A stretch of DNA of 64,000 bases from Branchipolynoe longqiensis (GCA_030323885.1 CM059190.1:89007865-89071864), one strand, 5' to 3'. Shown: positions 18,708-29,154, counted from the first letter of the stretch. Numbers and translations: made by a program. The notes: generated from the letters alone by a model not told the origin.

Positions 18708-19473
18708 GCGGTTGCCTCACGACAAGGCTCCAAAAAGACGCGCTGAGTGTTTTTGTAAAGGGCTGTCACATTACGGCGCATCGCGCCAACATATGCGGTT
18801 GTATTTGAGTTTTGGCCGCTATGTCGGGATATGTCGTTATGCGTTATGCATGCGTTAGGTGCCCGTTGGTATATGTCAATGTATGTCAACATTCATTGAG
18901 ATACCGCGTCGCGCGTCAGGGATCGGCAAAGTTTTGCGCATGCACAAAACTTTTGACGTATGACAACGTGTGGATTTTTACATTGGCCGTATGTTATGTA
19001 TACCTTAGGCATACGTCGATGTACGTTACACGTACATTAGACAAACATTGTTCACTACGTTGACCTACGTTAAAGGCAGTGGGAACGTACAGTCTGCGTA
19101 CTGACAGCATATGGATAACGTAGCATGTCTTGAAGTATGTAACGTAGTTCTCGCGATCGAATAACGTATATAACATTCACCGGCGTTCTGTGAATGTACC
19201 GTGAGCGTAATTCAAGAGTTTTTTGCCCGGAAGCATGTCAGCCATACGTTGGTCATACGTTGACAATATGCTATCTATACGGCATGTATAATCCAACTTT
19301 GACCCCCACGCTGAAAAGTTTGACGCTTCTCGACTTAAATAAGTGATTTTACACTTTGGCCGCACGCTTGCGAGATGCATCGTAATGTGACAGGGCCTTA
19401 ACACCATAGAATTCCTGCACATGCACATTGTTTGGTAGGCAGAAGAAACTAGTAAACATAGCCGACTGTAGTG
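18708..19473 (-). repeat. Dispersed repeat filled by a MITE
   Basis: 18708-18758 and 19402-19473 (minus) together match the uninterrupted copy at 3898-4028. The interruption is exactly the 18759-19398 MITE plus one TAA. Confidence 0.75.
18759..19398. mobile_element. Harbinger-like MITE with TAA duplication and ACGT-rich interior
   Basis: Ends AGGGCTGTCACATTACG and, reverse-complemented, AGGCCCTGTCACATTACG. TAA lies at 18756-18758 and 19399-19401. The 640-bp interior is rich in TACGT/ACGTT/GCGC words and has no transposase frame. Related ends occur at 30837-31264. Confidence 0.85.
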
Positions 19474-19557
19474 GATTATCGTTAAGGTTAGAGAGAGAGT
19501 GAAAGCGAGAATTGTTGTTGCTTGGTTATGTAGTACTTCTTCGGAAGCAATGGACAC

Positions 19558-19887
19558 CCAGTGACAAATTTGGTAGATCGCGGGATTCGAACCCATGAGT
19601 TGGAACCCTGGTTGAGTCAAACCAATGACTTAAAAATTGATACTTGTCGCTTGCTAGCCAGATTCTTGGCAGTATTAGGAGAGGGCAAGGATTGGTTAGC
19701 TCAGTGTCAGAATAATGTGAGTGAGTGGGGTATCAGGTCATGATGCTGGTGGCCTGGTCTCCCAGTGGGGAAGCACTATAAAGTCGCCATGAGTGCGTAC
19801 TGTCACAAGTCGGTACCCATCCTGATATGACCTTAGATGTTGCCAGGACGTAAAACTCCAGCAACCAAACCAAGCCAAGCCAGTGAC
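19558..19887 (+). mobile_element. SINE-A copy with CCAGTGAC target duplication
   Basis: The SINE (19566-19879) starts within its head (TTGGTAGATCGCGGGATTCG) and runs to the CCAACAA-type tail. CCAGTGAC occurs at 19558-19565 and 19880-19887. The A box is missing, so it is 5'-truncated. Confidence 0.8.
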
Positions 19888-20229
19888 CAAAACAGTGAGC
19901 TGAGATTCACTGCATTCAGTGTGTTTGCCAATCTGTCCCCAAAAAACCCAATGACCCATAGATTGCTTGTAAGCAGCTAGTAAGTTTGAGCAGGGTTATG
20001 GTTCAGAATCTATTAGATTTGTTTATTTCTTCAAAATGCTTTGTAAACATTGGGCAGGCACATACACTGACAGAACATAATGAGCTGAAATTCAATGCAT
20101 TTGACAGTTTTTCTCAGTTTGAACAAAATTAAATTGATCAATTCAATGGGGGACCTCCGACTTTATAGTTCAAATTCCTGCCGTTCGCGTCGCCATTGAA
20201 CGAGTGGGCCTATTCGGCACACTGTCACA
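19888..20229. other. Intergenic, nothing recognised
   Basis: No coding or repeat-end signal is seen. Confidence 0.45.
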
Positions 20230-20470
20230 CTGCAAACCCAATGGCTATGAGCAATCTTCATACAGAAGAAGTCAAATATCTCTCAAACCACAACACCTAC
20301 AGACAAACCGCTTGGTATACATATAGAAAACATACAACAAATAGATTATATTAAATTTATAAGGTTAGGGTTCTGTATTTCTATTAATTTTGAATAAAAT
20401 ATACGTGTTGCACTGCACATACCGGCAAACTCAAAGCATTGTCAATGACCGTGTAGGCCCACTAGTACCG
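20230..20470 (-). repeat. Single copy of the 205-bp repeat family
   Basis: On the minus strand it matches the units at 41200-41800 and the arms of 37490-37995: CATTGACAATGC, CTCAAACTC-type blocks, ATTAATAGAAATACAGAACC and the ATATTTGACTTCTTCTGTATG region. Confidence 0.65.
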
Positions 20471-20879
20471 ACGCGCCACCAAGTGTCAGAAAATGAACTA
20501 CGCAACATGTCCCCCATTAAAGTATTGCACAGTTGGTTTCTAGTCAAAACAGGATGCATCTGCTTTGTTTTGCAAACCAGGGCCATACTGGGTGTGAGTC
20601 ACGTGTGACAGACACAATCTTTTATAATATGCACTCAAGATAAAAACCCTTTTGAATAAATAAAGAAATATGTGAGCGAATATTATCTAATTTATAAATT
20701 ATGAAAACAATCCTTCTTTGTGATTTATAGCTTAACTAGAAGAGAAAAAAACAACATCAAGGAAATCTGTTGACAACACTGTCTGATAATGTTAAACATC
20801 TGTTTTGAATATTGCCACAAAAAGTTAAAAAAAACACATAGAAAACTCCCAACAAACCCAACAAACCCAGCACCTACTT
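20471..20879. other. Intergenic, nothing recognised
   Basis: AT-rich with no assignable element. Confidence 0.45.
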
Positions 20880-21212
20880 TCACCCATAGCGACCAGATGG
20901 GATGGCCAAATAAGTTGGGAGTCCGTCTTCCGTTTTGGTAGATCGCGGGATTCGGGATTAAAAATTGATAATTGTCACTTCCTATCCAGGCGCTTGGCAT
21001 TATTAGGATAAGGCAAGGACTGGTTGGCTCGGTGTCAGGATAATGTGACGACTTTGTCGGATATCAGATCATGGTGCTGGTGGTCTGGTCTCACAGTGGG
21101 GCAGCATTATAAAGTTGCCATGACTACACACTGTCACAAGTTGATATCCGTCCTGATATGACCATAAATGTTGCCAGGACATAAAACTCCAACAACCAAG
21201 CAATCACCCATA
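20880..21212 (+). mobile_element. SINE-A with TCACCCATA target duplication
   Basis: The SINE (20889-21203) is flanked by TCACCCATA at 20880-20888 and 21204-21212. The head A box (GATGGCCAAATAAGTTGGGAG) is present. The B-box region is shortened (GGGATTCGGGATT), an internal deletion. Confidence 0.85.
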
Positions 21213-21519
21213 ACACTATCATTTACCGATGCGCTTGCCACACTTGGTTGGGTCCCATGGTGTGCGTCGAGGGAAGCTCATACCTCGTGGCCCATTTCCC
21301 ACCATTAATGTTTCATGAGCCAGCAGGCAGGGCAAGTTATGATGTATACCGTGCTGTATGAATCAAAGAGGTTCCACGGCGCACCACCGTAGGCTATGAC
21401 GTCACATCGACGTCACTATGCCATGACGTAGCCGCCAGGGGTGTCAGTGATACCACTGACCTCCAATGTTGATGGAGCGTCTCGCCAGAGGGTGCCACCG
21501 GTCGTTTATCATCAGTGAA
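21213..21519. other. Intergenic, nothing recognised
   Basis: Contains several TGACGTCA/GACGTCAC words near 21400-21430 but no element ends or frames of interest. Confidence 0.45.
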
Positions 21520-21780
21520 GTTGTTTGTTGTTGTTTACGTCCTAGCAACATCTAACGTCATATCAGGATGGGTACCGACTTGTGACAGTGTGCACTCATG
21601 GCGACTTTCCCACTAGGACACCAGGCCGCCAGCACCATGACCTGATATCCCACTCAGTCACATTATCCTGACACTGAGCCAACCAGTCCTTGCCCTATCC
21701 TAATAAAGCTGGAGCGCCAGGCTAGGATTAGTAGGAACCGACAAGTATCAATTTTTAAGTCATTGGTTTGACTCGACCAG
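21520..21780 (-). mobile_element. SINE-A copy, head missing
   Basis: The body is collinear on minus from the TTGTTGTT-type tail to GACTCGACCAGG. The block around the CACTATAAAGTC site is deleted (21603-21615). Confidence 0.75.
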
Positions 21781-21785
21781 GAAGC

Positions 21786-22100
21786 AGTCAGGTTGGTGGA
21801 ATAGAGACAACACAGTTTGCCACCTTGACGGGAGTTATCCCAATTTGTCATTATTTCTGAGTAAGTACTCCGGGTCATGTTTTCCACCTTGACGGGAGTT
21901 ATCCCAATTTGTCATTATTTCTGAGTAAGTACACCGAGTCAACTGGTCAAGTTTGCCACCTTGACGGGAGATCTCCCACTACTGCACTACCTCTGAGAAA
22001 GTAGGTTACACCAGACAAGTTTGTCACCTGGACATATCTCCCAATGAATCGCTACTTCTGAGTATTAGTCAAGTTTGCCACCTTGACGTGTTCATGGCTA
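21786..22100. repeat. Minisatellite, ~65-bp units
   Basis: About four units with GCCACCTTGACGGGAG, ATCCCAATTTGTCATTATTT and CTGAGTAAGTAC. Units 1 and 2 are nearly identical and later ones diverge. Confidence 0.8.
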
Positions 22101-22288
22101 AGATCAAAATCTTTTGAGGGCGGTCGCCAGGTAAATCTGGGGATCCGGAGGTAACCGACATACAAGGTCAAAGGACCGAGAGGCGGCCCCTGGGCAGCTA
22201 TCCAATGAGGATTTTCCGAGGATAGGAGGGTTCATAAAAAATGGATATACTGTATATATTCTGTTTTGCGATTGCGCTAAGCTGTTTG

Positions 22289-22368
22289 TTTATTTGGGGT
22301 TTATGTCCAGGTACCATCTAAGATCATATCAGAATGGGTATACCTACTTGTGACAGTGTGCCCTCTTT
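22289..22368 (-). mobile_element. SINE-A 3' fragment
   Basis: Only the last ~80 bp is present on minus (TTTATGTCCAGGTACCATCTAAG to GACTTGTGACAGTG-like sequence). Confidence 0.6.
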
Positions 22369-22738
22369 GTCTATCAGTAAAACCGCTTGTGAAGACAGAT
22401 CCAGTCTATATACATTTACCCTTTGGCACGGTAGCCAGCTCCTGATGGAAATCCTCTGCATATAATAAACACCATTTCACAGAGTATGCTGCACGGTGAG
22501 CTGTTATCCACAAATTTAGTATTTGCCACCATCTACAGTTTCACTACTAATAGTACGATATCCACCATGCTATAATAACAGGCAGTATGTTGATGTAAAA
22601 CAAAAAGTGCCATGATATCCATCTCCTATAATTAGATAATTGAATCCCGTTCGCTTACATAGTAGTGTAGTGGTCTGCACTGACCTCTCAGGCAAGTAAC
22701 CACATAGACAGGTAGGCGTGGGGAGTGTATTGATATCA

Positions 22739-22816
22739 GGGAGCCTAGGTGGTGTAATGGTTAGCACACTGGCCCGGAATGCAAAGAGATGTGGGTTCGA
22801 GTCCCGCTCTAGGCAC
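22739..22816 (+). mobile_element. tRNA-Gln-like SINE head (SINE-D), copy 1
   Basis: A box GGTGTAATGGTTAGCACACTGG, B box GGGTTCGAGTCCC, and acceptor-like ends GCCTAG/CTAGGC that pair. The anticodon arm is decayed (CCCGGAATGCAAAG), so it is not a working tRNA gene. The form recalls tRNA-Gln. Other copies: 23060-23136 and 35114-35190. Confidence 0.7.
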
Positions 22817-23059
22817 AGTATTTCCCATTTTCATCACCCCCACGACACTGGTTGCCGTGATCAGGATCCTGTACAAGCTTTGCGCTGTATGGTTGTTGAA
22901 CCTACCCTGTGTATGTATGTGTTAGTGCATTGCCTGTATGTATGTAATTGTAAGCATTACAAGACTTACAATTCCAGGGGGACGAGTGTAGTGGTCTGCA
23001 CTGACCTCTCAGGCAAGTAACCACATAGACATGTAGGCGTGGGGAGTGTATTGATATCA

Positions 23060-23136
23060 GGGAGCCTAGGTGGTGTAATGGTTAGCACACTGGCCCGGAA
23101 TGCAAAGAGATGTGGGTTCGAGTCCCGCTCTAGGCA
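23060..23136 (+). mobile_element. tRNA-Gln-like SINE head (SINE-D), copy 2
   Basis: Identical in structure to copy 1. It arose by the segmental duplication rather than by independent retroposition, because flanking sequence is duplicated too. Confidence 0.7.
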
Positions 23137-23260
23137 CAGTATTTCCCATTTTCATCACCCCACGACAGTATTTTACATAGTGACATTTTGTTGTTTGCTC
23201 AAATGTTTATTCAGTTAATATTCCTTTTGTTTTACCACTGAGGTACTGGTCTTCCGACAG

Positions 23261-23261
<1 letters not shown>

Positions 23262-23308
<47 letters not shown>

Positions 23309-23310
23309 TG
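23262..23310. repeat. (TA)n microsatellite
   Basis: About 48 bases of alternating TA with one G interruption. Confidence 0.9.
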
Positions 23311-23435
23311 CTGTATAAGAGTGATATAAGTATAACAACCCGGAATATCCCTCCTCTCCCTCATCGGTCACTCGGCTCCATGGACTGTGGGAGGCTCTCA
23401 TAGTCATCTACTCGCAGCCTCCCCACCTCAGCTCA
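23311..23435. repeat. Dispersed repeat following a (TA)/(CATA) microsatellite
   Basis: It matches 37187-37315: GCTGTATAAG, CCGGAATATCCCTCCT, CAGCTCCATGGACTG and CATAGTCATCTACT are shared. Both copies follow a TA/CATA-rich tract. Family unknown. Confidence 0.7.
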
Positions 23436-23949
23436 GGGTGGCGCCACCACCCCTTTCACAATGTAACCGCCTCTCACTGTACGGCTGACAATTTATTGCT
23501 GTACGCGCATTGATATATAGCCTTTCAACGCAATATTGAGTCAGACGACGAACGCAAGGTTTAGCGGAGCGACAGCGGAAGTGCGATCAAAGTTCCCCGC
23601 CCGAAAGTTGTTATGGTTAAAAATTGACGGGAGGTGGCGCCACAGGGGATGGAAAACCTATGTAAATAAAGCACTTTTGGAGGATGACACGAGATCAATC
23701 ACGATCACTCGGTCATTTTCTTTTGCAAACTTGTAGTTGTACCGTCATAATGGATCATGGCTGATTAACTACCGCGCGAGACCCCTAGATTGAGCCACCA
23801 GGGCGCCTAGGCTGAGCCACCCGCGCCCATAGGCTGAGCTACCCAGCTCCTAGGCAAATTATTATAATCAATTAAATCATCTTTTTGCATATGATATCGA
23901 GCCCTCCCTTTATTGTGAGCCCCTAGGCTTTATCCTACTCATGCTGTAA
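23436..23949. other. Intergenic with short GAGCCACC repeats
   Basis: Near 23785-23855 the phrase CCTAGGCTGAGCCACC recurs about four times with changes. No gene is recognised. Confidence 0.45.
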
Positions 23950-24290
23950 CAGTATAAGCTCAGGTGCTGGTGGCGCCACAGTACGCATATGAGTAAGGAG
24001 CAAATACTTGAAGAGCACCCATTGGCTAATAATATAATATAAATATAATAGTGGTAACGCCGGAAGTTAAGTTCGAGGGTTGGTGGCGCCACCAGTCTCC
24101 GTATGAGTAAGGAGCAAATACATGAAGAGCTCCATTGGCTAATAATATAATATAAATATAATATAATAGTGGTAACGCTGGAAGCTAAGGTCGGGTGGTG
24201 GTGGCGCCACCAGTACCCATATGAGTAAGGAGCAAATACATGAAGAGCGCCCATTGGCTAATAATATAATATAAAAATAACATAATATAT
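23950..24290. repeat. Three tandem ~117-bp units
   Basis: Each unit has GGTGGCGCCAC (a palindrome), CATATGAGTAAGGAGCAAATAC, CCATTGGCTAATAATATAA and AGTGGTAACGC. Period is 115-120 bp. Confidence 0.85.
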
Positions 24291-24356
24291 AGAATCCCTT
24301 CCGCAGCTTTATACTCGCATAATGCTATACATCACACACACATATATATATATATA

Positions 24357-24824
24357 TATGGGTCAGCCTCACAAAAATGGGCCAATTGGAGGAAGTTGTC
24401 GGCGTCGATCATTGGATGTCGGCGTCGATCGGTATAATTATAGTTTAGCATTGACAGAGGTGTTGGAAAGTCCTTAAATTTATCCTGAATGTAAAGGTCG
24501 AGAAAATACAACCTTATTTGTTTCTAGGATAATTTAATATAGAAAAAAGAAATGCACTACACTTTAAGAATTGCGACACCGACATCTGGTAAAGTTGTCG
24601 GTGTCGATCATTGGATGTCGGCGTCGATCGGTATAATTATACTTTAGCATTGACAGAGGTGTTGGAAAGTCCTTAAATTTATCCTGAATGTAAAGGTCGA
24701 GAAAATACAACAACCTTATTTGTTTCTAGGATGAAACAAAGAAATGCACTACACTTTTAAGAATTGTGACGCCGACATCTTCAATTGATCACCGATTGGC
24801 CCATTTTCGTGAGGCTGACTCATA
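24357..24824. mobile_element. TA-flanked MITE with duplicated core
   Basis: The element (24359-24822) has ends TGGGTCAGCCTCACAAAAAT and, reverse-complemented, TGAGTCAGCCTCACGAAAAT, and sits in a (TA)n tract. The core, containing GTCGGCGTCGATCATTGGATG and CCTGAATGTAAAGGTCGAG, is present twice in tandem (~205-bp units). It is non-coding. A sister copy lies at 42124-42599. Confidence 0.8.
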
Positions 24825-25249
24825 TATATATATACATATATATATATATATGTATATATTATGTACATTAAAAGGAAGCTGTGTGGAAGTGGACGAGCCC
24901 AGCTGGGTTAACGCCCACCCCTAAGCTCCTTCTATGTGGTATAAACTACTACTTGCAGACCCCATGAATAGGCTCATTATAAGACCATAAACCTTCGTTG
25001 GCAGGTAATTTGCCACAGTAATTACCCAGATGCAACGGAATCATGGATCCCGTAGTGCACTAAGCACTGCCAACTGGAGAAGACCCTGGAGATCAAAGCA
25101 GAGCCCCCTGTTGAGGGCACGGGGCAGTGAATCTATTCGACACATAGCAAATGAGAGTGCATCACAATGTACTTTCCTATAGATAGACTGCGGTAAGTCC
25201 CGCATTATCGCCCGCAGCAACCCGGAAGTGTTCATCTAGTATCTTCTCC
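24825..25249. other. (TA)n remnant and intergenic DNA
   Basis: A (TA)/(CA) microsatellite runs to about 24862, then sequence with no recognised element. Confidence 0.5.
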
Positions 25250-25605
25250 TTAAAGCTGCATAGTCATGATGAAAATATCAAATTTTCAAAACCAAAGCAA
25301 TTATCTAGATTTGATTCTAGATGTTTCACTTAGATGTTGGTGCGCTTATCAAACATGTGTTGCCACACGGAAGGGAATACTGAGGCAATTTAATAGAACT
25401 TTTTACTGCAGAAGCCTGGCATGTCAGAGTTTTGGCATGCTTGCCAAAATTAATTGAGCATGTTTGTACTTCAAATATCTCAACAGTTAGCCATTTAAAA
25501 TAAAAGTTACTTCAAACTAAAGTAAGGCAGATTATAACGATCAACCCAATATATTTATCTCAGAAAATGACAGAAACTCAAAACCATCACACTCTGCAAC
25601 TTTAA
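25250..25605. mobile_element. CATAG-MITE, full length
   Basis: It starts TTAAAGCTGCATAGTCATGA and ends AACTCTGCAACTTTAA-like, so the ends are inverted repeats with TTAA at both tips. The interior includes GCAATTATCTAGATTTGA, TTACTGCAGAAGCC and CAAACTAAAGTAAGGCAG. There is no coding capacity. Confidence 0.8.
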
Positions 25606-25674
25606 GTTTAAGGCTGCGCACTCAAACTAAAGTAAACCAAAACGCTTACCTAGAGTTGATCATCTATACCCAAC

Positions 25675-26029
25675 TTGAAGCTGCATAGTCCGGTAAAAAC
25701 ATCAAATTTTCAAAACCAAAGCAATTATCTAGATTTGATCCTACATATCTAACATAGATACTGGTGCACTTATTGAGCATTTGTTGCCACATAGAAGGGA
25801 ACAGTGAGTCAATTTAATAGAACCTGTTACTGCAGAAGACGACGGTGTCAGAGTTTTGGCGTGCTTGCCAAAATTAATTTGGCATGTTTGCACTTCAAAT
25901 ATCTCCAAAGTTGGCCATTTAAAATAAAAGTTGCTTCAAACTAAAGTAAAGTAGATTATAGCCATCAACCTAATATATTTATCTCAGAAAATGACAGAAA
26001 CTCAAAACCATCGGACTATGCAACTTTAA
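25675..26029. mobile_element. CATAG-MITE, full length
   Basis: Same orientation as the copy at 25250. The ends are TTGAAGCTGCATAGTCCGG and CATCGGACTATGCAACTTTAA with matching interior blocks. Confidence 0.8.
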
Positions 26030-26658
26030 ATATTCGTACACTCATTAAACATTTGTGGCTGCATAGAAAAGCATCAAACTGAGTCAAATTTAACGGAAGC
26101 TATCACTGCTGAAGCCTGTTGTGTCACAAGTTTGACATACTTGTCAAGTTTGTTTGTTTGTTCATGTTTTATGTCCTAGTAACATCTAAGGTCATATCAG
26201 GACGGGTACCGACTTGTGACAGTACACAATCATGGCGATTTTATAGTGCTCCCCCACTGGGAAATCAGGCCGCTGGCACCATGACCCGATATCCCACTCA
26301 GTCACATTATCCCGACACCAAGCTAACCAGCCCTTGCCTTATCCTAATAATGCCGAGCACCAGGCTAGGAAGCGACAAGTATCAATTTTTAAGTCATTGG
26401 TTTGACTCAACCGGAAACCAAACTCGCGAACTCGCGATCTTCCGCACGCGAGGCTTATGCTCTGCCGATTCGGCGACCGAGCCCGGTCATACTTGTCAAA
26501 ATATAACTTGACATGTTTTCATTGCTAACATCTCCAAAGTTAGCGATTTGTAATCAAGGTGACTTCAAACTGAAGTGAAGTAGATTATAATGATCCATCT
26601 GATGTAGTTATGTCAGAAAATAGCAGAAACTCAAAACCATCAGATTATGCAACTTTAA
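26030..26658. mobile_element. CATAG-MITE copy interrupted by a SINE
   Basis: 26030-26147 and 26500-26658 are the left and right parts of one further MITE copy, which ends CATCAGATTATGCAACTTTAA. The left tip is missing; the copy directly abuts the previous one. Confidence 0.75.
26136..26499 (-). mobile_element. SINE-A body with a different tRNA head, 12-bp target duplication
   Basis: The SINE (26148-26487) sits between CATACTTGTCAA at 26136-26147 and 26488-26499, inside a CATAG-MITE. The body is SINE-A. The head on minus reads GGTCGCCGAATCGGCAGAGC then GATCGCGAGTTCGCGAGTT, which is not the usual SINE-A head. Confidence 0.88.
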
Positions 26659-26716
26659 GACAATCAGATGCTGTGTGACAGGCGTCGGCTGCCACTTACT
26701 ATACTACCATTGTTAC

Positions 26717-27457
26717 TTAAGCCCCAGTCACACATACCTGGATCAGGGGCCGGACGAGCCTGGAACCGCCATCCGGGGTGGTCCGGGGCGATCCGGGGTG
26801 ATTCATGGCTCGTCCGTGGCTCGTCCGTGCTGACACCTCCTGATCTGGCCTGATCCATGGCTCGTCCGGCACAATCTGGGCTCAGCCCCGGATGTTTTAA
26901 AATGTTAAAAACATCCGGGGCGGTCTGGGGGATTTTGCGATCCGGGCTCAATCCGGCATGATCTGGGGTGGTCCGGGGGTGGTCCGGGGGTGGTCCAGGT
27001 ATTTTGGGGGTGGTCCGGGGTGGACCAGGCCTGTCCGGGGATGGTCCGGGGTCATTTTGAGCCACGGTTTGACCCAGACCATCCCAGGACTATCCAGGAC
27101 TAGCCACGGACCACTCTCAGACTGCCCCTGTAAGACTGGGGGTGATCCGGGATAGTCCGAGGGTGATCCGGGATAGTCCGGGGGTGATCCAGGACAGTCC
27201 AGGGGTGGTCCGGGGCAGTCCGGGAGTGGTCCGGCCTCGTCCGGGGCCAGTCCGGCCCAGTCCGGGGGCAGTCTGGGGGTGGTACGGGGCGGTCCGAGGC
27301 TCGTCCAGGGCTCATCCGGGAAAGTGTGACTGCAAGGCAAAAATCGACGAAAACAGTGATTTTATCCGTGGTGGTCCGGGACAGTCCGGGCCGTTGGTCC
27401 GTGGGTGGTCTGGCTCAAAATCCGGGGCTCGTCCGGCTATGTGTGACTGGGGCTTAA
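26717..27457. mobile_element. TTAA-flanked MITE with TCCGGGG-saturated interior
   Basis: Ends GCCCCAGTCACACATA and its exact reverse complement TATGTGTGACTGGGGC are flanked by TTAA at 26717-26720 and 27454-27457. The interior of about 700 bp is degenerate permutations of GGTCCGGGGTGGTCCGG, very GC-rich in AT-rich surroundings. The long Pro/Asp/His frames inside are by-products of this word. Confidence 0.8.
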
Positions 27458-28203
27458 TGGTGCCTTATCGGCCGTGCTATATCCCGCAATATGTAATGGG
27501 AGAGCAATAGACGAAGATAGATTCAGAGAGGAATGGGAGAGTGCAGGTGTGAGTGAGACAGTGTTGGAAGAGTAAGGCAACACATGAGAGCGTGCACAAG
27601 AGAGTGCATGATAGAGTGGGTAGAGAGTTTTTGTTTGTTTTTTGATGGGATGTTTATGCTGTCCATAACATATAAGCTCGGATAATCGAGCTTGTTTTCA
27701 ATGCTGGGCAGTTATCGGTCCGTGTTTCTTAAAGTTATCGTTTGTGGTTAGTGATCTATGTTAATTTTTTAAAATTTTCTTGGCAAGAGTTTTCCTCTTT
27801 TATTTGTTTCCTACAATTAATTCTAGACTAGCCTACTCTATTTACATATTATAGGCTTGTACGTAATAGGTGGTTGGTTTATGTTTGGATCTGTTGTTAT
27901 CTGGCTGTTTTCTGGCAGGGCTTACCTATCAATGGCTGTCCAGCTGGTGGGACGTGACATATTACATACCCCCTTGTGGAACAGCTTAGAGGGGGTTTCC
28001 TGGTTTTATTTTGCACAGATACTTTTTGTATGTTTTTAGGTCAGGAATTTGTCGTTCCTTTACCATTTGGGCGTTCCTTACTTTTGCAGCCATTTCCAGT
28101 GGGCTTCTTTCATGAGCTTTGATTTGGCTTCTGGTCTGCCTTAAGTGGTGCATTGTTTACTCTGCTGTTCCTTAGCGTTTGGGTTATATGTTTTTTGTCT
28201 CGA
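27458..28203. other. Intergenic, nothing recognised
   Basis: T-rich sequence with weak GAGAGTGCA/GTGAGAGA-type repetition near 27520-27620. No gene. The 60-aa frame at 27857-28039 has no recognisable motif. Confidence 0.45.
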
Positions 28204-28564
28204 CATTAGCGCATGTTTGTTTGTTGTTGTTTTACATCCTAGCAACATCTAATGTCATATCAGGACGGGTACTGACTTGTGACAATGCGCACTCATGGCA
28301 ACTTTTTAGTGCTGCCCCACTGGGAGACCAGGCCACTACCACCATGACCTGACATCCCACTCAGTCACATTATCCTGACACTGAGCCAACCAGTCCTTGC
28401 CCTATCCTAATAGTGCCGAACGCCTGGCTAGGAAGCAACAAGTATACATTTTAAGTCATTGGTTTGACACGACTAGGGTTCGAACCCACGATCCCATGGT
28501 CTACCAACACGGGAGACGGATGCTCTAACTCATTCAGCCATCCCGTCTGGTCCATTAGCGCATG
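28204..28564 (-). mobile_element. Full-length SINE-A with CATTAGCGCATG target duplication
   Basis: The SINE (28216-28552, 337 bp) is flanked by CATTAGCGCATG at 28204-28215 and 28553-28564. On minus the head starts GACCAGACGGGATGGCTGAA, the B box is GGGTTCGAACCCTAG-like and the tail is (TTG)n/(CAA)n. It is the clearest complete copy in the window together with 49661-50008. Confidence 0.92.
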
Positions 28565-28672
28565 AGTGACTGCATGAAATAGTGCATAAGAGAGTGCATG
28601 GGAGAGAGCATATTAACGCGCATGTGAGCGATTTGGATACCGAGCTGCTCGAGTGCAAGTGTTAGGGAGAGA

Positions 28673-29027
28673 TTAAAGTTGCATAGTCCGATGGTTTTGA
28701 ATTTCTGTATTTTTTCTGAAATAAATATATTAGATCGATCACTAGTGCATACTTTACATTAGTTCAAAGTTACTTTTATCTTAAATGGTAAACTTTTGAG
28801 ATACTTTGAGTGCAAACATGGACAATTAGTTTTGGCATGCTTGCCAAAACTCTGACACCATAGACTTCTGCAGTAACAGATTCTGTTAAATTGACTCAGT
28901 ATTGCCTTCTACGCAGAAATGAATGCTTAATAAGTGCATCAGTATCTAAGTTAGATATGTCAAATCAAATCTAGATAATTGGTTTGGTTTTGAAAATTTG
29001 ATATTTCATCGGACTATGCAGCTTTAA
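28673..29027. mobile_element. CATAG-MITE, full length (355 bp)
   Basis: It begins TTAAAGTTGCATAGTCCGAT and ends ATCGGACTATGCAGCTTTAA, near-perfect inverted ends with TTAA at both tips. It is a good reference copy of the family. Confidence 0.85.
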
Positions 29028-29154
29028 TAAAAAAGAGAATGGGTTATTGACAGAATGAGTGAGAGAATATCAGCCAGATCAAGAAAAATCTACTTTATTG
29101 TGTGACAGCTTGAGAGGGAGAGAAAAAGCGAGAGTAAACGACAGGACTCGAGAG

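Larger units (their letters stand above)
22664..23167 (+). repeat. Segmental tandem duplication carrying a tRNA-Gln-like SINE head
   Basis: 22664-22847 and 22985-23167 are near-identical (offset 320-321; only a G/T change and a one-base C-run difference noted). Each contains the tRNA-like block at 22739-22816 and 23060-23136. The intervening 22848-22984 is present once. Confidence 0.85.

Noticed and set aside
22739..22816. Functional tRNA-Gln gene
   Set aside because: The anticodon arm does not fold and the block recurs with a shared downstream tail, so it is a SINE head or pseudogene.
26664..27340. Asp/Pro/His-rich frames on both strands
   Set aside because: They are readings of the TCCGGGG word inside a MITE.
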